64,000 nucleotides of DNA, taken from contig JAKAKL010000050.1 in assembly GCA_021824565.1 (NCBI GenBank), positions 1 through 64,000 of the forward strand, written 5' to 3'. A model generated the notes under the pieces. It saw nothing but the letters and a program-made list of their open reading frames with translations. It was not told the origin of the DNA and did no database searches. The stretch is from Bacteroidota bacterium (GTDB lineage Bacteria; Bacteroidota; Ignavibacteria; Ignavibacteriales; Ignavibacteriaceae). The position numbers were made by a program, and so were the translations under genes. Shown here one piece after another: positions 43,676-51,398 of the stretch; position 1 is the stretch's first letter, and each line of letters begins with the position of its first letter.

Positions 43676-44174
43676 CGTTTCCGTCCTTTCTAATTTTATA
43701 AGTAAATTCTTCTTTGCCTAGTATTACCGTTATTCCTTTAGGCACTGGTCTCGTTTTTATGTAAGCCTTAATCTTGTTAAGGTCTGGCTTAACAGTCTCT
43801 GGAATAACAGTAACAAGTTCTGGTTTTGCATTCTGAAGGAATAATTCAAGATCACTTACCTCGACCTTATCTGGTCTCTTATGCATTTTAAGAATGCCGT
43901 TCGGGAGGTCTATTGTCTTTTCTCCTCGCTCAAGAATAAATGCTCTGAGTTTAAGTTCTAAGAATTTTATTTTCTCGTTAATCTGAGCATTCTTAGTAAG
44001 CGCCCAGTTGTTAATTAAGCTGCATTCCTTCTCAGCTTCACAAAAATTATTCTCTATCTGAAATGAAAGAGTTTTAATTTGCATAAGGACCAAATCATAA
44101 TAAGCCTCCGTTTGCTCTTCCTCTTTTTCTTCCGCCTCATTTATAAGTTCGTCAAGAAAATTCTCATCACTCAT
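43608..44174 (-). CDS. Mu Gam-like host-nuclease inhibitor
   Basis: A 188-residue Gam-family protein, which binds DNA ends and shields linear DNA from host exonucleases. The family pattern is clear: helical N-terminal part, KTIDLPNGILKMHKRPDKVEVSDLELFL, then PDLNKIKAYIKTRPVPKGITVI. An acidic/basic tail of about 25 residues follows. The start lies 4 bp after the stop of a 29-residue frame. Confidence 0.9.
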   Translation of the reverse strand: MSDENFLDELINEAEEKEEEQTEAYYDLVLMQIKTLSFQIENNFCEAEKECSLINNWALTKNAQINEKIKFLELKLRAFILERGEKTIDLPNGILKMHKRPDKVEVSDLELFLQNAKPELVTVIPETVKPDLNKIKAYIKTRPVPKGITVILGKEEFTYKIRKDGNDAREEEETGVRAEQADSIRTAV

Positions 44175-44177
44175 CGT

Positions 44178-44267
44178 CTATCCTTTCTTCTTCTTTTTGC
44201 TGCTTTCGCTAAGCAGAGCCGTAACAAAAGCAGCTAATGTTTCAAGGGCTACTATCCACCAGTTCAT
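44178..44267 (-). CDS. 29-residue membrane peptide
   Basis: ATG 44267 has GGAGGAAGG about seven bases ahead. The product MNWWIVALETLAAFVTALL then a Ser/Lys tail (ESSKKKKKG) is one hydrophobic helix with a basic end. It sits between two coupled genes (TAATG with the upstream frame; 4 bp to Gam). Translation is likely; the role is unknown. Confidence 0.55.
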   Translation of the reverse strand: MNWWIVALETLAAFVTALLSESSKKKKKG

Positions 44268-44380
44268 TATTTACCTTCCTCCTTTTTCTTCTCATCTCCC
44301 AGGATTTCCTTCTTCAGCACTTTTAAAATTGCGTTCGTTATTTTGATCGCCAGCTTCACTAAATCTATGCTTTGTTTCAT
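44267..44380 (-). CDS. 37-residue amphipathic peptide
   Basis: ATG 44380 has AAAGGAG seven bases ahead. The product is one amphipathic helix with a charged tail (MKQSIDLVKLAIKITNAILKV ... EKKKEEGK). It ends as TAATG on the start of the next microgene. It overlaps the 3' part of the CopG-like gene in another frame by 89 bp, so one of the two may be longer or shorter than drawn. Confidence 0.5.
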   Translation of the reverse strand: MKQSIDLVKLAIKITNAILKVLKKEILGDEKKKEEGK

Positions 44381-44516
44381 CACTGCTCCTTTTATCTAAA
44401 TATTCTTCTACTGCTTCGTTAACTAATTTTGTCATTGGAGTCTTGTTAGGATGTGAATGCTTATATATGTAAAGCCTTCTTACTAAATTCGGATTTATCT
44501 TAGGGCTATATGACAT
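44292..44516 (-). CDS. Small protein, possibly ribbon-helix-helix type
   Basis: A 74-residue frame from ATG 44516 (GAGGAGG ahead; preferred over 44534). Residues 1-43 (YSPKINPNLVRRLYIYKHSHPNKTPMTKLVNEAVEEYLDKR) fit a CopG/ribbon-helix-helix pattern; the tail is polar and low in complexity. It overlaps the amidotransferase stop by 11 bp. Confidence 0.6.
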   Translation of the reverse strand: MSYSPKINPNLVRRLYIYKHSHPNKTPMTKLVNEAVEEYLDKRSSDETKHRFSEAGDQNNERNFKSAEEGNPGR

Positions 44517-45399
44517 TATATAAATCCTCCTCATCTATCTCGACTCCGCAGACCTCACACCTGTTGGATTGTTTTTCACAATCGTATTTCGTTTGAGAGA
44601 AACACCAGGGACATTCAACTTTATCCCGCTCCGATTCATAGTTATAAAATCGTCTGTCGTACCAATTTCCTCTCGGAACGTATCTCTGATATGCTTCAAC
44701 TCCATCTTTATTTATTATCAGTGAATGGTTATTATTCATTTCATAAAAATGATAATTACTTTCTCCGATATTAAAGCCCATCTTTGTCATGCCTTTAATC
44801 CCTAAAGCCTCCTGCATAATGTACCTTTCGCTACAGAAATAAAATATCTCACTTTCCGAATCGAAATAAAGATCTATTGGGTTATCTTTCTTAATCAGAA
44901 TAAGTTTATCTCTTTCAGAGCTGTTTAATATGGCAACCGCAAAAGAGCCTTCTATTTTATCAAAGAGTCTTTTTATTTTATCTCCTTTATATTTAAGCGA
45001 CAGAAGCTGCAAGATCGCTTCCGAATCAACTTCTCCATCCCTTTGCTTTTTGCCGATTATTTCCTCATCGTTATGAATGATCCCGTTATGAACTATTGCG
45101 ATTCCCAGTTTGTTAAACAAAGGGTGGTTGTTCATATTGTTTTTCTCTGATCCTTGTGTTTTCATCCTACAATGCATGATCATTGACTTGGGAAGCAGAA
45201 GCTTTTTCCATTCCTCTGTCTTTATCATCTCAGACGCCTTTATCGGTGCTTTATGAATATTAAGGTTTCCGTCTTCGTTTATATAAGCAAAACCAGAAGC
45301 ATCACGGCCTCTGGTTTCAAGTAAACTAAACATTTTTGAAAGTTTGTTTTTATCGGGCAGCTCTTTCCCGAATGAGTAATAGCCCATTATTCCGCACAT
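44506..45399 (-). CDS. Class II glutamine amidotransferase with C-terminal zinc ribbon
   Basis: A 297-residue Ntn-type glutaminase domain. Cys2 (MCGIMGYYSF) is the expected nucleophile after Met removal. Family motifs are TRGRDASGFAYI, MHCRMKTQGS, IVHNGIIHND, VDSEAILQLL and GSFAVAIL. The C-terminal about 35 residues carry CPWC and CEVCG, a zinc ribbon. There is no sugar-isomerase or synthetase domain, so it supplies ammonia to a partner. The amidoligase encoded two genes upstream is the obvious candidate. AGGAG precedes the start. Confidence 0.9.
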   Translation of the reverse strand: MCGIMGYYSFGKELPDKNKLSKMFSLLETRGRDASGFAYINEDGNLNIHKAPIKASEMIKTEEWKKLLLPKSMIMHCRMKTQGSEKNNMNNHPLFNKLGIAIVHNGIIHNDEEIIGKKQRDGEVDSEAILQLLSLKYKGDKIKRLFDKIEGSFAVAILNSSERDKLILIKKDNPIDLYFDSESEIFYFCSERYIMQEALGIKGMTKMGFNIGESNYHFYEMNNNHSLIINKDGVEAYQRYVPRGNWYDRRFYNYESERDKVECPWCFSQTKYDCEKQSNRCEVCGVEIDEEDLYNVI

Positions 45400-45435
45400 T
45401 GTTATTCTCCTACGATTTAATTATTTGTTTGTTTA

Positions 45436-46032
45436 TTAGGCTGGAACGAGTTCTTTAACTTTGGTGATTTGTTTTATGAGTTCGATTATTTCGTGCCTGT
45501 TGTTCTCCCTTAATGAAAGACTAACACCTAATCTGCTGCTGCCTATACCTTCTACAATTATTACGCCTGATAGATTAAGCAAAGCATATTCTCGAACTTC
45601 CTCTATTATATTACTGCTCGCTGAAATTTGATATTCATCTCTATCCCTTAGCCCAAATAAATAAATAGAGCTTTCAACCAAACCGACTTTCTCTCTTATC
45701 AACTTAAGATGAAGATCCTTATCATTTATATTTATGAATCTTCTGTAGTCAGTCTTGCCTTCAAGCCACGTTCTTGATAGATGAATAATGTAAGTTCGGT
45801 CGCTTTCTGTTACCTCTGGATTTTCTGGAGCGTTGTCATCATAAGTCTCTGACCAGCATTCCTCGCAGTATGGATCTCCGTCCTGGTAATGAGTCGATGA
45901 ACTTGTAATTAGTTCATCGCAATGGCAGCAGTGATTAAAGAGATCATCAAAGCAGCTTTCGCAGTACGGTTCATCCCATGCATAGCGAACCTCATCGTCC
46001 AATAATAAATTTTCACAGCTTGAACATCTCAT
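45436..46032 (-). CDS. LIM-like double zinc-finger protein
   Basis: A 198-residue protein. The first about 60 residues hold two LIM-like treble-clef fingers (CSSC ... YCESC, then CCHC ... YCEEC, with nearby His and Asp ligands). The remainder is an alpha/beta domain with no known match (IIHLSRTWLEGKTDYRRF ... KEVRELVPA-like end). It lies 1 bp after the amidoligase stop with GGAGGG ahead and just before the amidotransferase, so the three genes form a cassette. It may bind the substrate peptide or tether the two enzymes. Confidence 0.75.
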   Translation of the reverse strand: MRCSSCENLLLDDEVRYAWDEPYCESCFDDLFNHCCHCDELITSSSTHYQDGDPYCEECWSETYDDNAPENPEVTESDRTYIIHLSRTWLEGKTDYRRFININDKDLHLKLIREKVGLVESSIYLFGLRDRDEYQISASSNIIEEVREYALLNLSGVIIVEGIGSSRLGVSLSLRENNRHEIIELIKQITKVKELVPA

Positions 46033-46033
46033 A

Positions 46034-46741
46034 TTATGCTGCCCTCCTATTTAATCCCCAATTTGGAAGAATATCTTCATTCCAATTAAGCTTCTTCGAA
46101 AGAAGCAGATCAAGTTCTTTAAGCCCTTCTTTTGAATCATCCGGAATTGTGTGCAGATTTTGTTTAAGCTGTTTAAGAAACGTTAAACTATGCTGTCTGT
46201 TTTTAAGCTGAACAAAATCCAGTTGATCTTCAATGACACCAAGAACAGTAAGCTTCGCTAGTGTTAGTGTAACAAGAGTAACACTAGGAGAAAGCAAGAA
46301 TGAGCCTGGCGTCCGATATTCAAAGCCGTAGCTTTTCTTTCTGTAAGCGCCTTTCTTCCCATAACCGGAGTGTTCACGCTTTAGTCTTTGTTCTTTATTG
46401 TCAATGCAGTTTGATAAGCTCCCAAGCACTACATCAAGGGCACTGATAATTTCTTCTCCTGGTTCTACCGATATATGAATATGCCCGCCTATCGGGTACT
46501 CGACATAATGACCTGCGTAGAATTCGAGCTCAGGCGCTTTGTCGTGCCCATAGTCTAGTATCTGGTAAATTTTATGTGTGAGGTCTACTGGCGATTCTGA
46601 ATAGCCAGGGCGAATTTCAGCAGTACAAGCGCAGCCGTCAAGACCCATTGAACTATTTGAGGCAAAGTAATTTTCGGCAGAAACAAATCTGCCGTTTAGC
46701 TTACAAATAAGCTCCGGATCGCAGCCTATTGTGAATGACAT
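46034..46741 (-). CDS. COOH-NH2 ligase (amidoligase, phage phiEco32 type)
   Basis: A 235-residue protein with the glutamine-synthetase-like amidoligase motifs: GCDPEL (6-11), TAEIRP (40-45), GGHIHI (85-90) and GFEYRTPGS (139-147). These match the phage phiEco32-like COOH-NH2 ligase type 2, predicted to join an amine to a carboxylate with ATP. Family studies report association with class II amidotransferases, as here. TAGGAG lies ahead of the ATG, and it is the first gene of the minus-strand operon. The substrate (cell-wall peptide, protein tail or small metabolite) is unknown. Confidence 0.85.
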   Translation of the reverse strand: MSFTIGCDPELICKLNGRFVSAENYFASNSSMGLDGCACTAEIRPGYSESPVDLTHKIYQILDYGHDKAPELEFYAGHYVEYPIGGHIHISVEPGEEIISALDVVLGSLSNCIDNKEQRLKREHSGYGKKGAYRKKSYGFEYRTPGSFLLSPSVTLVTLTLAKLTVLGVIEDQLDFVQLKNRQHSLTFLKQLKQNLHTIPDDSKEGLKELDLLLSKKLNWNEDILPNWGLNRRAA

Positions 46742-47288
46742 AATAACTCCTATTTGTTGTTAGTATATCATTCTTATACCAGATAATCAGAAATAATTAT
46801 GAAGAGTATTGGAAAGGTTGCTCAAAGGAATGGAAATATTATAGAAAACACACCCATTTATTACTTAAAGATAATCCGAAATGTTCTAAATGATAGACAA
46901 TATATAAGACAATCAATAACCTAACATTGACAAATTGTCGTACCCTTTAACCTATTGATTATACATGAATTAGCCTATTAGGATTTGAAAAAAAGAAAAA
47001 TAAATAAAAATTTAATTAAAATGTTAATTACATTTTTGATTTTAAATTGAAGTTTAATCCAAAAAAAGAAAAAAATAAAAAAAATTAGTAGAATTATTAA
47101 ATGTGATTTAATATAATGAGCGCAAAGCAGCTTCAATTTTATAAAAATAATATTATCGTCAAAAAAAGTTCATGAAGTTAGTGCTACTCGAAACAATTAA
47201 GTGATGTCATTTGGAAATATTTTAAGGAAAAAAGTAGTATATGATTTTCAGTCATTCTTTTCTTTTATCCAATTGGCGGACAGTTTTT

Positions 47289-47316
47289 GCGGAGTGAAGA
47301 GTCACCGCGATTTTTT
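47289..47316 (+). terminator. Terminator-like hairpin in the gene-poor flank
   Basis: GCGG(A)GTGA (47289-47297) pairs with TCACCGC (47302-47308) with one bulge, followed by six T. It points right, although no plus-strand gene is seen upstream. Confidence 0.55.
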
Positions 47317-47498
47317 AAGATAGGTTTCCCGTGAGTTGTATTAGCTCAGCGCAAAATGGAATATCAAGCTGATTAGGAAAAGTAAAAAATTAATTAGCAT
47401 GTCTCTCATTGCGTCGAGCTTCGCCAGTTAAGAATAAGTTAGGTATTGTTATGATAGCTAAATACGAAAAAGGAAAAAATGAAGGGGTGTTATAAAAA

Positions 47499-47525
47499 AA
47501 TCCCATCTGAGGACCAGATGGGATT
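47499..47525. terminator. Bidirectional terminator-like hairpin
   Basis: AATCCCATCTG (47499-47509) pairs perfectly with CAGATGGGATT (47515-47525) around a 5-base loop, flanked by an A-run on the left and a T-rich stretch on the right. Confidence 0.7.
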
Positions 47526-47668
47526 ATAAATTTTTCAAAAGCACCTTAAAGGGGGGAATAAGATGCCGGACTATAATAAGCAGATAATTTTTGTAAGTCA
47601 AGAGAAGTAGAAAAATAGGGAGAGAGCAAAGGAAGAGCAATTAGGTAATGAGAAAAAACTGAAAGCTG

Positions 47669-47806
47669 CGACGGCTTAAGAACGAGCTTAGGGCATTGCG
47701 AACCCGTCTAGGGCCGGACAGGTAAGCGAGGGCTTAAGCGCAATGAGCGAGCTAAGGCGATTCGACTTAGCGAAGCGAAGAAGCAGGAGCAGCGGAGAAT
47801 GGCGGG
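47669..47806. other. GC-rich, possibly structured patch of unknown nature
   Basis: This stretch is much richer in G and C than its surroundings and holds two paired segments: CTTAG(GG)CATTGCG at 47687-47700 with CGCAATG (47739-47745) and CTAAG (47752-47756), plus repeated GGCTTAAG and AGCGA(A/G) words. It has no reading frame of note. A structured RNA or the remnant of a mobile-element end are possible. Confidence 0.4.
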
Positions 47807-48173
47807 TGGTAAAATGTTTGTAGTGGGCGGTTTGTTGTTGTCTAAACTAAAAAAATAATTATTCAATAACAATACTGAAAATTATTAAGCATATTGTATT
47901 TTCATTTTACTCTATCAACTCTAATAACTCCTAAGAAAAGTTGTTGTTTGAATGCAAAAGAATATTGAAATTTTATGCTCAGTAAAAATCTCTTTCAAAA
48001 AATTAAAGATAAAGAGATATCCCCAGCATTTACTTAAAATTCTCTTTTTATAAAATAGAGTTGATTTACTATTTATTCGTTGAAGTTGTTGATTTTGTTA
48101 ATTATCTTTTACTCATCCTTTCTTGCGAAAAATCCCTAATAAATAATAAGTATCATTTAATTATTCCAAATTT

Positions 48174-50249
48174 TCAATTAGCTTTATCACTAACAATTTT
48201 TAACAACTTAACTCTATCTTTCGGAACTGAAATCATTAAGATATTTTTGTCTTGTTTTCGTATTGAAACATAAATTTTACCTGAAATTAAATCTTCAAAA
48301 TTATATATATGACTTAATTTCAAATCGCTTGTATCTGTACTAAGATCTATTTTTTTACTTTCGTTTGAAGAATTGTATACCGTAAAATATATTCCATCTT
48401 TTATATTTTTGCCAAAGCGCTCAACGTAAACATCTTTTGATTTTGTAGACATATAGGTAACAGGCTGCCAGCCTGCGGCAGCAATTAATTTTATAAGAGG
48501 AATATATTTTTTGAAGAATGGTCTTCCTTCATCATATCTTGTAGAATCTGCCCAATAAGGATCACTCGATGAATTAGTGCTAAAGAACGACGGGAAGAAA
48601 CCGTATGATAACAGCTTCTCAAAATATTTCTCGTAGCCGGAATATGGTGGTTTGGTAAATGCTGTGTCGTCAAGTCCTTCGTTCAATAAAAACTCAATCG
48701 ATTTCTGATCCGAGATAGACCTAATAAACTGAAATCTTTTCTTTCCTGATTCTTGTTTTGCATACCAATTAAATTCTGACCCGAATAAATCTAAAACGCC
48801 CGGTGCAAACGGAGTCCATGCAAATCCATTACCCATTGTTAATTTTCCCTTCAAATGCATCTCATCGGAAATGTTCTTCATCATTGCATACTCTGACGCA
48901 TAATTCCATATAGCAGGTCTCGGATGATTCAAAGAAGATGAAAAAGTAAGCGGATAGTTTGATGAAGCAAATTGATCTTGGTTATAATTCAAATCATAAT
49001 GCCAATTCCACTCCATTGAATCGAAATAAATCCCGTCAACATCAAGTTTAATTGCAGGATCAATTTCATTTTTTCTTACAGCATCATACTTGTTGAATCC
49101 GTGGATGTAAGGATCAGCGTTAGTGGTAATGCTTACTGCCCAGCCGGTTTTGAACCATGGCGTTTGAAGTTTGCGCGTCTGCCAGAGAGCGTCTTTATCC
49201 AGAGCCACGCTGTTTTTCAGAAACTCTCTATCCCGCTGCGGAATTACCTTATCGCTTACAACATCTTTATAATTCATATTCCGATTCGTAATTGGTATTT
49301 GGATATCCCACGGTTCGGTATATTGAAAGCTGTAAACACCTCCTTGTTTATCTGATTCAATAGTCGGCTCATTATTTAATCCTCTGTCCTTTGCGTTCCA
49401 ATCGGTCTCGTTGAAAGCAAAGCCGAAGTCATTAAAATTTTTAATCGTATATAAAGGTACAAAAGGCAGCCAGATTCCTTCCTTGTTTGCTCTCTTCTTA
49501 AAAAATTCAGGATTGATCTTGTAATATTGTTCAAGCGCCGATCTGAAGTGCCAATCCGGCTTATGTTCAAAAAGCTGAAGCTTGAAAAATGCGCGGTTAG
49601 GAAATTTAAAAGTCTCTTTCACTGCTGCAAGATCAAATTCTGCAATCATTCCTTCAGAAGGATTAAATGATAATCTATAAACTTCAGGCAATCCTAAATC
49701 TATTCCCCAACCCAATCCAAAATTATAATTAGAAATTGAAGCTAACGGATAGAAAGACATTTCACCTTCTCCAACTTTATCTCCGTATCCGCCGTTATTA
49801 TTCTCCGTTGAATCAAATGCACCGTCGGGCGGAATAACTGTTTCGGCTTCAACGTAATTGCTGTAGCTTTTTTTCTGTCTTACTAAAACGCTGTTGTCCG
49901 GATCATTATCCCAATAAATAGATTTCTCTTCCTGCAATGGAAAAATTATTTTGATGGTAAAACATATATTACTCTTACTAAGATTATTTATGTTTCCATT
50001 TAGCTCCACATAGTTAGAAAAATATTTGAAAGATAAAAGGACATTTAAACTGTCGTCGCCAAAAGTTTCTGTCATGCCCAGTCCCTTACCGGAGGAATTA
50101 ATGCGCTTAAGTAAAATATAACTGTCTATCTTTACCGGCGAGTAATATTTAATTTCAACTTTAGTATTCGGTATAATCTTTTTCCACAGGGTTAGTTGTG
50201 AAAAAGAAATTGAGTTTAAAATTAGAATTAAAGATACAAGTGTTTTCAT
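48174..50249 (-). CDS. Secreted TIM-barrel glycosidase-like protein, family not recognised
   Basis: A 691-residue protein with a signal peptide (to about residue 18), an N-terminal beta-sandwich region (about 20-220) and a barrel-like region from about 250 with the catalytic-type segment VDGIYFDSMEWNWHYDLNY and later LTMGNGFAWTPFAPGVLDLFGSEFNW. The C-terminal about 80 residues form a beta domain. The layout resembles glycoside hydrolases, and it is the last gene of a polysaccharide operon. I cannot assign a CAZy family; the two Asp/Glu in DSMEW are the candidate catalytic residues. Confidence 0.7.
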   Translation of the reverse strand: MKTLVSLILILNSISFSQLTLWKKIIPNTKVEIKYYSPVKIDSYILLKRINSSGKGLGMTETFGDDSLNVLLSFKYFSNYVELNGNINNLSKSNICFTIKIIFPLQEEKSIYWDNDPDNSVLVRQKKSYSNYVEAETVIPPDGAFDSTENNNGGYGDKVGEGEMSFYPLASISNYNFGLGWGIDLGLPEVYRLSFNPSEGMIAEFDLAAVKETFKFPNRAFFKLQLFEHKPDWHFRSALEQYYKINPEFFKKRANKEGIWLPFVPLYTIKNFNDFGFAFNETDWNAKDRGLNNEPTIESDKQGGVYSFQYTEPWDIQIPITNRNMNYKDVVSDKVIPQRDREFLKNSVALDKDALWQTRKLQTPWFKTGWAVSITTNADPYIHGFNKYDAVRKNEIDPAIKLDVDGIYFDSMEWNWHYDLNYNQDQFASSNYPLTFSSSLNHPRPAIWNYASEYAMMKNISDEMHLKGKLTMGNGFAWTPFAPGVLDLFGSEFNWYAKQESGKKRFQFIRSISDQKSIEFLLNEGLDDTAFTKPPYSGYEKYFEKLLSYGFFPSFFSTNSSSDPYWADSTRYDEGRPFFKKYIPLIKLIAAAGWQPVTYMSTKSKDVYVERFGKNIKDGIYFTVYNSSNESKKIDLSTDTSDLKLSHIYNFEDLISGKIYVSIRKQDKNILMISVPKDRVKLLKIVSDKAN

Positions 50250-50279
50250 CTATAGCCACAAAGAAATTAGTAATGAGTT

Positions 50280-51329
50280 TTACATGCTTTTGAATTTAGG
50301 AAATACTTTTTCCGCATTTCTCCGGTATATTTTGTCGATAACTGACTTGGGTAATTGAAGACCTTTAATAGTTTCTTTCAAATCCGGCACTTTAAATTCA
50401 TCATCCGTGCAAAAGTATCTCCAATCGTTTAGCCAAAGTTTATGGGATTCGTTTGCAAAGACTTCCGCATTCTCGTTGTTCATTTGCATTATGTCAGTTG
50501 CATATAAAACTCTATCCTGAAATTTGATTAAAAAGTTTCTGACAAGTTCTCTATCTTTTAATGATTGATACTGAAGCTGCCCGATTCGTGCGGCGGCATC
50601 GACATAAGATCCCGGGAATCTTATTAAGAATTCCGAAATCTTCTTCACGCTCCATTCAAGGCTTGCCAGATGTGCTCCTACAAAAATCATGTCTTTGTGT
50701 TTTGCCAGCATATTGTCTCTTGCATTCATTTGGTCTTCATATGACGGCAGCTCGGGATGAAGATACATATGATATTGAGAATGATGCGTAAAATATTCTC
50801 TGTCGTAATCAACAGTCATTTCTTCAAGCGGAAGCCAGCAGTTTCGCGGCTCGCCTAGGTGCCCTATTACCGGAATATTTCTTTTTTTAATATGATTAAA
50901 GACAGCATCTAATCTTGGGTCGTCTATCATTACAAGTTTACCGGATTTATCCCGGAAATCCATACCGATATTTTTCCAGACTTTGATTGCAACAGCGCCT
51001 TCGTCTATTCTCTTATCAATAAACTCAATCGTCTTTTCCGTCCATCCGGGCTCATCCCATCCATCCATATGGAATGTAGCCACATAGGCAAGCTGTTTAG
51101 GATATTTTTTTGATAAATTACTTGCGACTTCATTCTGTATTTCTATCGATGGGAAATCGGAATAGTCAACATTAATTGTAAGCAGTTTAAAATTGTCTTT
51201 CTCAGCTTGATGAAGTAATTGTTTTCCTTCAGTGTTGACATGAAGGTGAGCATCTATTTTGCTTACCTTTTCATAATCTTCCAAAGTATAAAAATCAGAT
51301 TTATTTTTTTCATGTATATCAGCAGCCAT
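50280..51329 (-). CDS. Amidohydrolase-2 family metal-dependent hydrolase
   Basis: A 349-residue TIM-barrel hydrolase without signal peptide, so cytoplasmic. Metal-site motifs are IDAHLHV, VIGHLGEP, FVGAHLAS and ATDIMQM. It resembles the exported amidohydrolase at 58123. The GH neighbours suggest it acts on a sugar-derived lactone, acid or amide, but the substrate cannot be named. It lies between the symporter and the glycosidase-like gene. Confidence 0.88.
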   Translation of the reverse strand: MAADIHEKNKSDFYTLEDYEKVSKIDAHLHVNTEGKQLLHQAEKDNFKLLTINVDYSDFPSIEIQNEVASNLSKKYPKQLAYVATFHMDGWDEPGWTEKTIEFIDKRIDEGAVAIKVWKNIGMDFRDKSGKLVMIDDPRLDAVFNHIKKRNIPVIGHLGEPRNCWLPLEEMTVDYDREYFTHHSQYHMYLHPELPSYEDQMNARDNMLAKHKDMIFVGAHLASLEWSVKKISEFLIRFPGSYVDAAARIGQLQYQSLKDRELVRNFLIKFQDRVLYATDIMQMNNENAEVFANESHKLWLNDWRYFCTDDEFKVPDLKETIKGLQLPKSVIDKIYRRNAEKVFPKFKSM

Positions 51330-51398
51330 AAAAATCTCCGCTCTGTAAATTTATTTATTTATTTAATTCTATATTCGTTTTTGGGAATCAACTAAAAA

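Larger units (their letters stand above)
28760..47900. mobile_element. Integrated mobile element of about 18-19 kb (right edge uncertain)
   Basis: The left edge is the tRNA-Thr gene. Contents in order are integrase, excisionase-like HTH, divergent control region, Cro/CI-like regulator, small HTH protein, DUF5659 protein, primase-helicase, iteron-like repeats, cargo, DUF932 protein, Gam-like protein and an amidoligase cassette. There are no capsid, tail, terminase or conjugation genes, so it is a satellite-like or degenerate integrative element. The right edge is placed between the last element-type gene (starts 46741) and the host-type polysaccharide genes (from 48174). The T9SS Asp-box protein at 35708 looks host-like and might mark a composite structure. 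Confidence 0.7.
46742..48173. other. 1.4-kb gene-poor right flank of the mobile element
   Basis: No convincing gene is present. It holds the promoter of the amidoligase operon, a palindrome GACAAATTGTC at 46929-46939 overlapping a TTGACA, three hairpins and one GC-rich structured patch (listed separately), and long A-rich stretches. The distal attachment site should be here, but no copy of the tRNA-Thr 3' end is visible. Confidence 0.5.

Noticed and set aside
46927-46955. Plus-strand sigma70 promoter from the TTGACA at 46927
   Set aside because: No acceptable -10 box lies 16-18 bases downstream and no gene follows.
47340-47360. Partial tRNA remnant (TTAGCTCAGCGC) as attR
   Set aside because: It resembles only the D-arm for about 10 bases and no other part of the tRNA; attR should match the 3' half.
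28760-47900. Complete prophage
   Set aside because: No terminase, portal, capsid, tail or lysis gene can be recognised among the proteins.
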